Source of the DNA: an uncultured Caryophanales bacterium
GTDB taxonomy: Bacteria > Bacillota_I > Bacilli_A > RF39 > UBA660
DNA length: 37,978 nt
Direction: 5' to 3'
NCBI GenBank assembly: GCA_947168625.1
Contig: CAMVMQ010000004.1
Span: forward strand, 1 to 37,978
Positions 16,681 through 24,529 of the stretch are shown piece by piece; the stretch's first letter is position 1, and each line of letters begins with the position of its first letter. The notes beneath the pieces were generated by a model. The model did no database searches and was not told where the DNA came from. It saw only the letters and a program-made list of their open reading frames with translations. The translations under genes were made by a program, and so were the position numbers.

Positions 16681-18540
16681 TCACTTCTTTTCTAATTCTA
16701 ATATTTTTCCATTTCTTCTTAAATAGCAGTACTCTTCGACAAAAGAATTATTTTCGGCTATTTTATTACTAGCATATTCACACCAATATTTTATTTCTTT
16801 TTCCCAGAAATAATACTTATAATCTAAGTCTCCTTCATCTCTATTTATTATTAAATCATAAATTATATATTCCGCTAAAGCATTCATTGCATCTCTAACA
16901 GAAGCACCAACTTTTACATATCCATCTATTCCAAGACCGGCATGACCAATATTTTCATATGAATAATAACTTCTTGGAAAATAATCTCTTGCTACTCTCT
17001 TTAAGGCATCACTCATTTCATCAATATGATCAATCTCATCTAATATTTTCTTAGCATATTCTTCATCAAATTTAGGACAGACTCTCCATGGCATAATTAA
17101 ATTAAGATTATGATACTTATTCATCATTGGAATAAATCTACCTGATAATACCATACTGTGCTCTACTATTAAATGTGCGGGTGAAGTATCTGATTTAAAA
17201 CTATTTGTATCATTTCTCTGAGATAAAATATTTTTAAATTTGTGAAAGGACTTTACCCTTAAATTATCCCTTGATAGCTTATTAAAAATTTCTAGTAAAA
17301 GATTTAATTTTTCGCTTAAAGGAGTATTTCCTTTCCTTAATATATCATCTGCTTCATCATATGAAAGCTTATGTCTACTTATAATTCTTCCAGGTATTAT
17401 TGTAAGCGTATCCAATAATAAACTATAATCGGTATCAACATCTACTATATATGTTAAAGTATTTGTTACCTTATTAGGAAGTATTGATAAGATTCCACTA
17501 GACAAATATTTCTCAAATATTGGTATATCACAATCAGGAAGATATATTGTCTTTTGCCTTTTCAATGCCTCTCTCATTGTATTTGACACATAAGGTATTG
17601 TTTCAGGAATATTAGCGGTATGAATATACAATGTATATGTTCCATTTTTATTTTTCTTAACAAAAAGTCCATCATCTAGGCAAGTATCTCCAGCATTATC
17701 AATGGTAAGTACTTCTTGCTTTGTAAAATCTTTAGTGTTACCACTTTTATATTCATATTTTTCTTTACATGGTGGAAAATAGAAAGAAACTCCATAAGCA
17801 TTTGCCACTTCTTCTTTAGACATAACGAAATTATTTTCTATTTTACATATTAAATCCCATACAAAACTCTTATCTGACTTTTTTAATATTTCCATGTAAT
17901 CATTATTGGATAATAGTTTTTCTCCTAATTTTCCTCTCAAGAATAGATATAATACTTCATTAAAATATTTTATTTCATACTTATTATCTTCATCTATATT
18001 TATGTATCTTTCAATGATATTTGCAAATACCGAAGGGAGAATATTGTTACTAATAATTAATTCTTGCATATTATTCATCATGTATTTTCCTAATAGTTCA
18101 ATATCTCTTTTCTTAAATACTAAATACATGATAAAATTATATTTGTCACCTTTTCCTTTAGAATTACTAGATATTAAACATCTATTTTGAACATTAACTA
18201 GATTAATTATATGTTCTTCTGCTTTCATTGTTTCTTCCCAATTTAAGCTTTTAGAAAGATTACTTAGCTTTATATCTATTTTTTCATACAACTTATTTAG
18301 GACATTTTTATTTTTACTCTTACTAGCAAAATTATTTAAAAGTGTAATTAAGTGTCCCACTATTTCATTATTATTTATATTTTCGATTTTTCTAAATAGT
18401 TTTAAGATACCATTTAGTATAGCAGTTACTGCTTCATCAAAATTAGTAGTTAAATAATTATAGATTACATCATAATTTGGTGTACAAGAAAGTATATCTA
18501 TCGTTATTTCTTTTGTTACTGTTTTTGCTTTTTTACCCAT
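16681..18540 (-). CDS. Divergent RNase II/R-like (RNB-fold) protein, probably altered active site
   Basis: A 619-residue protein. Residues 277-565 align by eye to the RNB catalytic domain of RNase II/R: LTIDNAGDTCLDDGLF with TYTLYIHTANI (276-311), EHSMVLSGRFI with WRV (460-487), and ENIGHAGLGIDGY with a conserved Arg in GASVRDA (529-551). In E. coli RNase II the active site is D201, D207, D209, D210. Here D281, D289 and D290 are present but the D207 position is C287, though D285 lies nearby. The first 265 residues are helical and unknown, and I see neither the cold-shock domains nor the S1 domain of true RNase R. A GAGGTG site precedes the ATG. It lies between lepA and miaB. Confidence 0.8.
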   Translation of the reverse strand: MGKKAKTVTKEITIDILSCTPNYDVIYNYLTTNFDEAVTAILNGILKLFRKIENINNNEIVGHLITLLNNFASKSKNKNVLNKLYEKIDIKLSNLSKSLNWEETMKAEEHIINLVNVQNRCLISSNSKGKGDKYNFIMYLVFKKRDIELLGKYMMNNMQELIISNNILPSVFANIIERYINIDEDNKYEIKYFNEVLYLFLRGKLGEKLLSNNDYMEILKKSDKSFVWDLICKIENNFVMSKEEVANAYGVSFYFPPCKEKYEYKSGNTKDFTKQEVLTIDNAGDTCLDDGLFVKKNKNGTYTLYIHTANIPETIPYVSNTMREALKRQKTIYLPDCDIPIFEKYLSSGILSILPNKVTNTLTYIVDVDTDYSLLLDTLTIIPGRIISRHKLSYDEADDILRKGNTPLSEKLNLLLEIFNKLSRDNLRVKSFHKFKNILSQRNDTNSFKSDTSPAHLIVEHSMVLSGRFIPMMNKYHNLNLIMPWRVCPKFDEEYAKKILDEIDHIDEMSDALKRVARDYFPRSYYSYENIGHAGLGIDGYVKVGASVRDAMNALAEYIIYDLIINRDEGDLDYKYYFWEKEIKYWCEYASNKIAENNSFVEEYCYLRRNGKILELEKK

Positions 18541-18566
18541 ACTTACACCTCAAATAATTATATATT

Positions 18567-20354
18567 TTAATTTTTCTTATAATCTGTTAAAATACTTAAG
18601 AAAGCTTCAGCAGGTATCTCTACTCTACCTATTGTTTTCATTTTCTTTTTACCTTCTTTTTGCTTTTCAAGAAGTTTTCTCTTACGTGTTATATCTCCAC
18701 CATAACATTTAGCTAAAACATCTTTTCGCATTGCTTTAATATCACTTCTTGCGATTACTTTACTACCAATAACTGCCTGTACTGGTACTTCAAATAGTTG
18801 TCTTGGGATAATATTTTTTAAATTATCAACCATTTTTCTTCCTCTATCATATGCAAAATCTTTATGTACTATTAATGATAGAGCATCGACTATCTCACCA
18901 TTAAGTAAAATATCCATCTTTACTAAATCACTTTCTTTATATCCTATTACTTCATAATCAAAAGATGCATATCCCTTAGTAGAAGATTTTAACCTATCAA
19001 AGAAATCATATACTATTTCTGATAAAGGAAGTTCATAATGAATATTTACTCTAGTCTTATCTAAATAGTCCATTCCTTTATAGATACCTCTTTTATCTTG
19101 ACATAGTTCCATAATTGGTCCTATATAATCACTAGGTACTAAAATATTAGTAAAGATATAAGGTTCTTTTATACTTTTAATTCTTACTTTATCCGGCATC
19201 ATACTAGGATTATCAATGAAGATTACTTCCCCATCAGTAAGTGTTATTTCATAATTTACGGATGGCGTTGTTGCAATTATATCTAGATTAAATTCTCTTT
19301 CAATTCTTTCTGCAATTATTTCTAAATGAAGTAGCCCAAGAAAGCCCATACGAAAGCCAAAACCTAAAGTACTAGAAGACTCCATCTCATAAGTTAAAGA
19401 AGCATCATTTAGTTTTAATTTTTCAATTGCTTCCTTTAAATTAGGGTATTTAGCAGGTTCAATAGGATATATACCGCAGTAGACCATTGGTTTCATAGGT
19501 TTATATCCAGGTAATTTTTCTTCTGCTTCATCATCTGCATCAGTAATGGTGTCTCCTACTTTAACAGATTCCAAACTCTTAATCGAAGCCGTAATAAAAC
19601 CAACTTCTCCAACTCCTAGAGAATCTACTTCTTTTTCAAATGGTGTATGATATCCAAGACTTACAACATCATAAGTGTCTCCTGTCTCCATCATTTTAAT
19701 TTTTGTTTTTTTAGATAACCTGCCAGATACTATTCTAACTAGTATTACTACTCCCCTATAAGGATCAAAATAACTATCAAAGATTAAACATTTTAATTTA
19801 TCTTTGCACTCATTGGGACTAGGTACTCTTTCTATTACCCTATCTAATAGTTCTCCTACTCCTTCACCAGTTTTCGCAGAAACTTTAATTATTTCTTCAC
19901 TCTTAAAACCGAAAGTATCAAATAATTCTCTTTCTACTTTAGGAATATCAGCACTAGGTAAATCTATTTTATTAATTACTGGTATTATTTCCAAATTATT
20001 ATCAAGTGCTAAATAGACGTTAGCAAGAGTTTGGGCTTCTATTCCTTGCGTTGCATCTACTACTAGTATAGCACCTTCACAAGCAGCAAGACTACGAGAT
20101 ACTTCATAACTAAAATCGACATGTCCTGGGGTATCAATAAGATTAAGAGTGTATCCTTTATAATTTAGTCTTACTGTATTTAACTTAATAGTAATTCCTC
20201 TTTCTCTTTCAATATCCATATTATCAAGTAGTTGGTCTTTCATTTGTCTTTTATCAATAGCTCCAGTGTACTCTAATATTCTATCAGCAAGAGTACTTTT
20301 ACCATGATCAATATGTGCTATAATACTAAAATTTCTTATCTTACTAGTATCCAT
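18567..20354 (-). CDS. lepA: Elongation factor 4 (LepA), ribosome back-translocase GTPase
   Basis: LepA acts on stalled ribosomes and in ribosome biogenesis. The GTPase domain has the P-loop AHIDHGKST (residues 13-21), the [14 protein letters not shown] switch II and NKIDLPSAD (guanine recognition). The C-terminal domain characteristic of LepA is present ([16 protein letters not shown]-like block and [19 protein letters not shown], ending in [16 protein letters not shown]). 595 residues is normal. It is the first gene of a four-gene operon with an RNB-like protein, miaB and ymcA, 26 bases before the next gene. The promoter lies just upstream. Confidence 0.98.
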   Translation of the reverse strand: MDTSKIRNFSIIAHIDHGKSTLADRILEYTGAIDKRQMKDQLLDNMDIERERGITIKLNTVRLNYKGYTLNLIDTPGHVDFSYEVSRSLAACEGAILVVDATQGIEAQTLANVYLALDNNLEIIPVINKIDLPSADIPKVERELFDTFGFKSEEIIKVSAKTGEGVGELLDRVIERVPSPNECKDKLKCLIFDSYFDPYRGVVILVRIVSGRLSKKTKIKMMETGDTYDVVSLGYHTPFEKEVDSLGVGEVGFITASIKSLESVKVGDTITDADDEAEEKLPGYKPMKPMVYCGIYPIEPAKYPNLKEAIEKLKLNDASLTYEMESSSTLGFGFRMGFLGLLHLEIIAERIEREFNLDIIATTPSVNYEITLTDGEVIFIDNPSMMPDKVRIKSIKEPYIFTNILVPSDYIGPIMELCQDKRGIYKGMDYLDKTRVNIHYELPLSEIVYDFFDRLKSSTKGYASFDYEVIGYKESDLVKMDILLNGEIVDALSLIVHKDFAYDRGRKMVDNLKNIIPRQLFEVPVQAVIGSKVIARSDIKAMRKDVLAKCYGGDITRKRKLLEKQKEGKKKMKTIGRVEIPAEAFLSILTDYKKN

Positions 20355-20376
20355 CTATATCACTGCCTTCCTTCCT

Positions 20377-20382
20377 ATTATA
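20377..20382 (-). promoter_or_regulatory. Extended -10 promoter of the lepA operon
   Basis: On the minus strand TGTTATAAT gives a perfect -10 TATAAT (20377-20382) with the TGn extension. No good -35 is seen; the sequence upstream is a run of T from the neighbouring terminator. Confidence 0.55.
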
Positions 20383-20397
20383 ACAAAATTTAAATAT

Positions 20398-20434
20398 AAA
20401 AAAAAGAAGAAATTATTACTTTTCTTCTTTTTTA
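20398..20434 (-). terminator. Terminator after the toxin gene; copy 1 of a 37-bp direct repeat
   Basis: AAAAAAGAAGAAA and TTTCTTCTTTTTTT pair around AGTAATAA, then run into T. All 37 bases (20398-20434) recur without change at 21040-21076, where they are the rplT 3' end and terminator. It terminates the toxin-antitoxin unit 12 bases after the toxin stop. Confidence 0.75.
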
Positions 20435-20446
20435 ATTCATCAATTA

Positions 20447-20728
20447 TTATAGTCTATCATATTGAGTCCACATTCTAATTATATGAATTTCTTTTTTTTG
20501 CTCATCAACTTCATATACAATTCTATGTTGCCTGTTAATTCGTCTAGAATATAATCCTGTTAAATCACCGCTTAATTTTTCATAAGATGGTGGATAGCCA
20601 AAAGGGTCTTCCATCATTAATACTAAAATATTTATAGCATTTTTATCTAATCCAGAACTTTTGAGTTTAATTTTATCTTTTCCAGCTTGCTTTGAAAATA
20701 ATATTTTGTATTTATTGCCACTCTTCAT
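20447..20728 (-). CDS. Txe/YoeB-family addiction toxin (RNase-fold)
   Basis: YoeB-type toxins are ribosome-dependent mRNA endonucleases. The 93-residue product shows the family text YEKLSGDLTGLYSRRINRQH (residues 49-68) followed by RIVYEVDE and a C-terminal IIRMWTQYDRL. E50, R62 or R63 and Y90 match known catalytic positions by eye, but the His before the C-terminal Tyr of E. coli YoeB (H83) is Q89 here, so activity may be reduced. The ATG at 20728 has AAGGAG 10 bases upstream and lies inside the antitoxin gene (17-base overlap). An upstream GTG at 20749 is less likely. Confidence 0.9.
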   Translation of the reverse strand: MKSGNKYKILFSKQAGKDKIKLKSSGLDKNAINILVLMMEDPFGYPPSYEKLSGDLTGLYSRRINRQHRIVYEVDEQKKEIHIIRMWTQYDRL

Positions 20729-20972
20729 TTGGATCAAACTCCTTAGCACTACTCCAATCCTCTTTTTTTCTTATTTCATTAATTCTTTCTACATATCCAG
20801 GAATACTTGATAAATATAATGTTTCTTCAATATTTTTCCACTCATCCTCAGATATCAAAACAGCATTTTTACCTTTATTATTAACAATTGTAATAGGATT
20901 AAAGCCAACATTTACATCAGATACTAATTGAAATAAATTAGCTCTTGCATTAGTAATATTTATTGTGCTCAT
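20712..20972 (-). CDS. Phd/YefM-family antitoxin
   Basis: The 86-residue protein starts MSTINITNARANLFQLVSDV, a clear Phd/YefM N-terminal DNA-binding domain, with NPITIVNNKGKNAVLISEDEW at residues about 28-48. Its C-terminal part (SSIPGYVERINEIRKKEDWSS) should wrap around and neutralise the toxin. The ATG at 20972 has GAGGTGA upstream; an in-frame GTG at 20981 overlaps this site. These antitoxins repress their own promoter, which agrees with the palindrome found between -35 and -10 of the upstream promoter. Confidence 0.93.
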   Translation of the reverse strand: MSTINITNARANLFQLVSDVNVGFNPITIVNNKGKNAVLISEDEWKNIEETLYLSSIPGYVERINEIRKKEDWSSAKEFDPNEEWQ

Positions 20973-20990
20973 CTTTCTCACCTCACTTAC

Positions 20991-21019
20991 ATTATAACGT
21001 ACTTTTTTGCGTACGTCAA
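20991..21019 (-). promoter_or_regulatory. Toxin-antitoxin promoter with overlapping operator palindrome
   Basis: Minus strand -35 TTGACG (21014-21019) and -10 TATAAT (20991-20996), 17-base spacer. The spacer carries the inverted repeat ACGTAC-N8-GTACGT (20997-21016), which abuts the -10 and overlaps the -35. It is well placed for autorepression by the antitoxin or the complex. Confidence 0.8.
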
Positions 21020-21039
21020 GTATATATTATTATTATATG

Positions 21040-21076
21040 AAAAAAAAGAAGAAATTATTACTTTTCTTCTTTTTTA
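21040..21076 (-). terminator. rplT operon terminator; copy 2 of a 37-bp direct repeat
   Basis: Same hairpin as at 20398-20434, base for base over 37 positions. Here its 5' arm is the last codons of rplT (KKEEK) and the stop, so the terminator is built into the coding end. Confidence 0.75.
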
Positions 21077-21576
21077 GTAGTTGTCTTTTTAGCAGAAGCT
21101 TTTTTAGTAGTAGTACTCTTTTCTGTTTCCTTTTTAGCAGCTGGTTTCTTTTCTGTAGTTTTAGCTTCTTTTACAGTCTCTTCTTTCTTTGCACTTACTG
21201 TTTTAGGAGTATAAGCTTTTCCTGCTAATGCATCTTTAGCAATAGTTACTAAATCACTAAATGCCTCCATATTATCAATAGCAAGTTCACTAAGCATCTT
21301 TCTATTTACTGTAACTCCAGCTTTATTTAAGCCATCAATAAATCTAGAGTAAGAAATACTATTTTCTCTACATCCAGCATTTATTCTTGTAATCCATAAT
21401 TTTCTAAAGTTTCTTTTATTTTGTTTTCTATCTCTAAATGCATAAACTCCTGAATGCATTACTTGCTCATGAGCGGTTTTATATAATCTATGTTTACTAC
21501 CAAAGTAACCTTTAGCTTCTTTTAATACTTTTTTTCTTCTTGCACGTGCAACTGTGCCACCTTTAACTCTTGTCAT
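21058..21576 (-). CDS. rplT: 50S ribosomal protein L20 with Lys-rich C-terminal tail
   Basis: L20 is essential for early 50S assembly and represses its own operon in Bacillota. The core (residues 1-118) is standard: [36 protein letters not shown]-like text and [20 protein letters not shown]. After it comes an unusual tail of about 54 residues of Lys, Thr, Ala and Glu ([20 protein letters not shown] and similar). Such tails are rare in L20. A GGAGGG site precedes the start. Last gene of infC-rpmI-rplT; its final codons form part of the terminator. Confidence 0.97.
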   Translation of the reverse strand: MTRVKGGTVARARRKKVLKEAKGYFGSKHRLYKTAHEQVMHSGVYAFRDRKQNKRNFRKLWITRINAGCRENSISYSRFIDGLNKAGVTVNRKMLSELAIDNMEAFSDLVTIAKDALAGKAYTPKTVSAKKEETVKEAKTTEKKPAAKKETEKSTTTKKASAKKTTTKKEEK

Positions 21577-21589
21577 TTTATATACCCTC

Positions 21590-21793
21590 CTATATTAAAT
21601 CTTTAATTCTTTTTAAATCAGAATTAGATAGACTAGTACCTTTCTTTTTACTACTTGCTCTAGCAGCACTATTCTTACCAGTATTATGAAGTACTCCTTG
21701 TCTTCTCTTACTTATAGAACCACTTTGTCTAACATTTAAAACTTTTTTAAGCCCCTTATGTGTCTTCATTTTATTCTTCTTAACTTTTGTCAT
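21590..21793 (-). CDS. rpmI: 50S ribosomal protein L35
   Basis: A 67-residue, strongly basic protein of the large subunit. The frame contains [20 protein letters not shown] near the start and [20 protein letters not shown], matching the family (RFK.T..GK..R....H.L..K). It stands between infC and rplT with gaps of about 12 bases and an AGGAGG site, the universal arrangement. Sequence is more divergent than Bacillus L35, but the identification from context and composition is firm. Confidence 0.95.
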   Translation of the reverse strand: MTKVKKNKMKTHKGLKKVLNVRQSGSISKRRQGVLHNTGKNSAARASSKKKGTSLSNSDLKRIKDLI

Positions 21794-21805
21794 AATATCC
21801 TCCTT

Positions 21806-22327
21806 CTATTTCTTAGGTGCAAGCACCATAAACATTGTTCGGCCTTCAATCTTTGGTTTAGATTCGACCTCAGCAATATTACTTACTTTTTCATAAAATC
21901 TATCAAGAACTTCTTTAGCAAGTTCCGGATGAGTTATTTCTCTTCCTTTAAATCTAATACTTGCTTTAACTTTATTTCCTTTACCTAAAGCTTTAGATGC
22001 ATTATTAACCCTTGTCTCAAAATCGTGTATATCAATCTTAACAGAAAGTCTAAATTCTTTAGTCTCTACTATTGCATCTCTCTGCTTTTTTAGCGATTCC
22101 TTTGATTTTTTCTTCTTTTCATACTTAAATTTGTTATAGTCCATTATTTTACATACTGGTACTTTACCAGTATCACTCATAAGAACTAGATCAAATCCAG
22201 CATATCCGGCTAAAGTAAGAGCATCTTGTTTACTCTTTATACCAAGCTGTTCCCCATTAGGTCCAATAACCATCATTTCCTTACATCTAATTTGTTCATT
22301 GATAGGATTATCCTTTAAAGTAGCTAT
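21806..22327 (-). CDS. infC: Translation initiation factor IF-3, likely AUA start
   Basis: IF-3 selects the start codon and keeps subunits apart. The protein has the N-domain (NPINEQIRCKEMMVIGPNGE, then QLGIKSKQDAL), linker KKKSKESLKKQRD and C-domain (IRFKGREITHPELAKEVLDR). A consensus GGAGGTG lies 6 bases before an in-frame ATA at 22327. That start gives 173 residues, typical of Bacillota. The ATG at 22369 is 14 codons upstream, has no ribosome binding site and lies in a hairpin. Non-AUG starts of infC are known as a basis for autoregulation by IF-3, so ATA is favoured. If wrong, the protein has 187 residues. Confidence 0.95.
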   Translation of the reverse strand: MATLKDNPINEQIRCKEMMVIGPNGEQLGIKSKQDALTLAGYAGFDLVLMSDTGKVPVCKIMDYNKFKYEKKKKSKESLKKQRDAIVETKEFRLSVKIDIHDFETRVNNASKALGKGNKVKASIRFKGREITHPELAKEVLDRFYEKVSNIAEVESKPKIEGRTMFMVLAPKK

Positions 22328-22475
22328 AGCTAACACCTCCAAAAAATGAATACTTAAAGAAGTATCCATTTATCCATAAAAAGCTCTTATCAAAATTGTA
22401 TTTACTAAGTTGGCTTTTTTACCTACTACTATATGTAATCAGGTGAGATAAATATAATCTTCTTTCCGTTTCTGT
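22328..22475 (-). promoter_or_regulatory. infC leader, candidate L20/IF-3 control region
   Basis: About 145 untranslated bases precede the ATA start. AAAAAGC (22413-22419 on the minus strand) can pair with GCTTTTT (22378-22384) over a loop that contains AGTAAATACAATTTTG. A second hairpin, GATACTT-CTTT-AAGTATT (22347-22364), is followed by CATTTTTTGG just before the ribosome binding site, which looks like a weak terminator. Leaders acting by attenuation through L20 are known for infC in Bacillota. I cannot confirm this one belongs to that family. Confidence 0.45.
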
Positions 22476-22479
22476 AATA

Positions 22480-22508
22480 ATTATATTATAGTAAATTCTA
22501 AAAGTCAA
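22480..22508 (-). promoter_or_regulatory. Sigma-A promoter of infC-rpmI-rplT
   Basis: -35 TTGACT (22503-22508) and -10 TATAAT (22480-22485) on the minus strand with a 17-base spacer. A second TATAAT overlaps at 22485-22490 but would give only a 12-base spacer. Confidence 0.8.
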
Positions 22509-22537
22509 CCAAAAAGTAACCTTTTCTTATTCTTTTT

Positions 22538-22569
22538 AATAAAAATGAAGATTATTTTTTTAAATCTTC
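22538..22569 (-). terminator. Terminator after cdd
   Basis: GAAGATT and AATCTTC pair (22547-22569) around a 9-base A-rich loop and run into ATTTTTATT. The upstream arm is within the last codons of cdd. Confidence 0.7.
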
Positions 22570-22941
22570 ACTTCCAAAAGGATAAGGGCATAAGTCTTTT
22601 ACAGTATATATCTCTCTATCATAATCATTACTGTATAAAATAATTTCATCGTCTGGAGAAAAAAATTCACTTATTGTTTGTCTACACAAGAAGCAACATG
22701 AAGCAATTCTTGGAGTATCACACATAACATATAATTTACTAAATTCTCCTTTTTTATATCCACTAGCTATTGCACTTGTAATAGCTACTCTCTCGGCACA
22801 AATAGTAGCTCCATAAGAGGCGTTTTCAACATTAACACCTCCAAAGCTTTTGCCATCTTTCATCAAACAAATAGCGGCTACTTTAAATGCGGAATATGGA
22901 CTATAACTATTTTTAAGTAATCTCTTTAAACTCTCTTCCAT
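22552..22941 (-). CDS. cdd: Cytidine deaminase
   Basis: Deaminates cytidine and deoxycytidine to uridine and deoxyuridine in pyrimidine salvage. The 129-residue subunit has the zinc and catalytic signature GATICAERVAI (C48, E50) and the second zinc pair C83 and C86 in CCFLCRQ. The residue before C83 is Cys (C82), where Pro is nearly invariant (PCxxC). The substrate block NVENASYG (37-44) is intact. It follows ybeY by 23 bases with a GGGGAGG site and ends in a terminator. In Bacillus too cdd lies near ybeY. Confidence 0.95.
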   Translation of the reverse strand: MEESLKRLLKNSYSPYSAFKVAAICLMKDGKSFGGVNVENASYGATICAERVAITSAIASGYKKGEFSKLYVMCDTPRIASCCFLCRQTISEFFSPDDEIILYSNDYDREIYTVKDLCPYPFGSEDLKK

Positions 22942-22964
22942 AAATGCCTCCCCTTAAATTATTA

Positions 22965-23405
22965 TTATCTAGTTATACCAAAGCCATCTAGCAATTTATC
23001 CTGCTTACTAAACATTATTTTTTCTTCTTCTTTATTCATGTGATCATAACCTAATAAATGCAAAATACCATGGGTAGCTAAAAAGCATACTTCTCTTTCT
23101 CTTGAATGATTATATTCTAAAGCTTGATCATAAGCAACATCAATAGCTATATAAATGTCTCCTAGTAATCTAAAATCTTTATACACAACGTCCTCATTGT
23201 CCTCTAATGCAAAAGATATGACATCAGTTACTCTATCAGTATTTCTATAATTCTTATTTATTTCATGAATTTCTTCATTGCTAACAAAAATAATATTAAA
23301 TATTCCTTTTTCAATCTTTAACTCTTTAGTAGCATATTTTAGATATTTCCTTAATACATCTATTTCCTCAATATCTTTATTGGTATTATTAAATATATCA
23401 AACAT
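22965..23405 (-). CDS. ybeY: Endoribonuclease YbeY (rRNA maturation)
   Basis: YbeY is a zinc-dependent enzyme involved in 16S rRNA 3' maturation and ribosome quality control. The signature HGILHLLGYDH is complete with zinc ligands H112, H116 and H122 in the 146-residue protein. TDRVTDVISFALED (56-69) is the other family block. Length is typical. A GGGGG-rich site precedes the ATG 5 bases after the upstream gene. It is the second gene of a VanZ-ybeY-cdd unit. Confidence 0.96.
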   Translation of the reverse strand: MFDIFNNTNKDIEEIDVLRKYLKYATKELKIEKGIFNIIFVSNEEIHEINKNYRNTDRVTDVISFALEDNEDVVYKDFRLLGDIYIAIDVAYDQALEYNHSREREVCFLATHGILHLLGYDHMNKEEEKIMFSKQDKLLDGFGITR

Positions 23406-23410
23406 AATAA

Positions 23411-24028
23411 TTACCCCCTTATCATACCAAATATATTAATATTAAATGAATACATAATAACAATTAATAATAATAATATTACTAAAATATCCACTACTGT
23501 ATCATTTCTAAGTATCTTAATTTTACTTCTAATGGCATCCATACCAACAAATAATAGTCCTCCAGTTATTCCTCCTATAACATTTAATATAATGTCATCA
23601 ATATCAAATACTCTTCCAATATAATACTGTACTATTTCAATTGTCAAGGATACAATTAAAGAAAGAATAAAAGTTATACTAATTTTTTTATTATTTAATA
23701 TGTAGGATGCAATGAAACCATATGGAATAAATAAAACAATATTTCCTAAAATATTTTTTATAAATTTATGAGTTCCTAGTCTATATCTAAATATTTCTTT
23801 AAAAGGAACATAATTAGATACCCCATAATTTCTATCTTGAAAAGTTACAACATAGAATAGACATAGTATATAAATAATAGCAATTAAATAGATAAGTTCT
23901 TTATGAAATTGAAATTTCTTATGTCTGGTGATTAAATATGTAATTCTAAGACTACATACAATAACTAGAATAATAACAATCATTGGCCATACATCTGGGA
24001 TTGTCTCTAAAAATATATCCTTAATCAT
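23411..24028 (-). CDS. VanZ-family membrane protein
   Basis: A 205-residue integral membrane protein with about five hydrophobic segments (near residues 15-35, 45-62, 88-108, 117-137 and 180-198). The VanZ-family core is visible: NILGNIVLFIPYGF (91-104) and EIVQYYIGRVFDIDDIILN (131-149), followed by GGITGG. Members are linked to low-level glycopeptide or lipoglycopeptide tolerance and to envelope functions, but most have no tested role. GGAGGG lies before the ATG and overlaps the end of the divIVA terminator, so read-through from the sepF promoter or an unseen promoter drives it. Confidence 0.88.
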   Translation of the reverse strand: MIKDIFLETIPDVWPMIVIILVIVCSLRITYLITRHKKFQFHKELIYLIAIIYILCLFYVVTFQDRNYGVSNYVPFKEIFRYRLGTHKFIKNILGNIVLFIPYGFIASYILNNKKISITFILSLIVSLTIEIVQYYIGRVFDIDDIILNVIGGITGGLLFVGMDAIRSKIKILRNDTVVDILVILLLLIVIMYSFNINIFGMIRG

Positions 24029-24037
24029 ATACCCTCC

Positions 24038-24071
24038 TAAAATAAAGTTACCAAGTACAACCTTGATAACT
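24038..24071 (-). terminator. Terminator after divIVA
   Basis: AGTTATCAAG and CTTGGTAACT (24046-24071) make a 10-bp stem with one G-U pair and a 6-base loop, followed by TTATTTTA. It begins at the divIVA stop codon. With no clear promoter behind it, it may only attenuate transcription into the VanZ-ybeY-cdd genes. Confidence 0.7.
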
Positions 24072-24507
24072 ACTTTTTATCAATATCATATTTATCTAAT
24101 TCATCAGCAAGTTCAAGTTGTGCTTTAATAATATTTTTTATTCTATTTTTATATACGACAATATTCTTTCTAAGTAGTGATGATTCATCTTCTACTTTTT
24201 GCGCATTTACTAAAGACTCGTGAATAATAGAATTGGCATTATTTCTGGCTTCTTCTAATATAATACTTGCTTCTTCTCTAGCTAAAGATTTAATTTTTTC
24301 TGAAGCTGATTGTGCTGCCATAAAGGCCTCTGACATCTTGGCTTCGGTCTTCTTTGCATTCTCTAAATCTTCCTCTAATGAAGAGATTTTCATCTGCAAA
24401 AGAGAATTCTCACTATTTAATTTTTCTAATCTCTTAATTACAACATCAATAAAACGATTTACTTCATCAACATTATAACCTTCTTGACTAATTGTAAACC
24501 TCTTCAT
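24070..24507 (-). CDS. divIVA: DivIVA-family cell division / polar protein
   Basis: DivIVA recognises negatively curved membrane at poles and septa. The 145-residue protein begins MKRFTISQEGYNVDEVNRFID, the conserved N-terminal membrane-binding domain (F and the R/K around it), and continues as a coiled coil (about residues 28-60 and 65-140; LNSENSLLQMKISSLEEDLE and QSASEKIKSLAREEASIILE). Length is close to the family (about 150-165). It lies 22 bases after sepF, an association also seen in Bacillus. Confidence 0.93.
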   Translation of the reverse strand: MKRFTISQEGYNVDEVNRFIDVVIKRLEKLNSENSLLQMKISSLEEDLENAKKTEAKMSEAFMAAQSASEKIKSLAREEASIILEEARNNANSIIHESLVNAQKVEDESSLLRKNIVVYKNRIKNIIKAQLELADELDKYDIDKK

Positions 24508-24529
24508 AAGTCACCACTCTATCTATTTA

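Noticed and set aside
20447-20972. Mycoplasma-type genetic code (TGA = Trp)
   Set aside because: TGA is used as stop in adk, miaB and trxB and Trp is encoded by TGG throughout, so the standard code applies.
22328-22369. ATG start of IF-3 at 22369
   Set aside because: No ribosome binding site and lying in a hairpin; the ATA with a GGAGGTG is preferred, although not proven.
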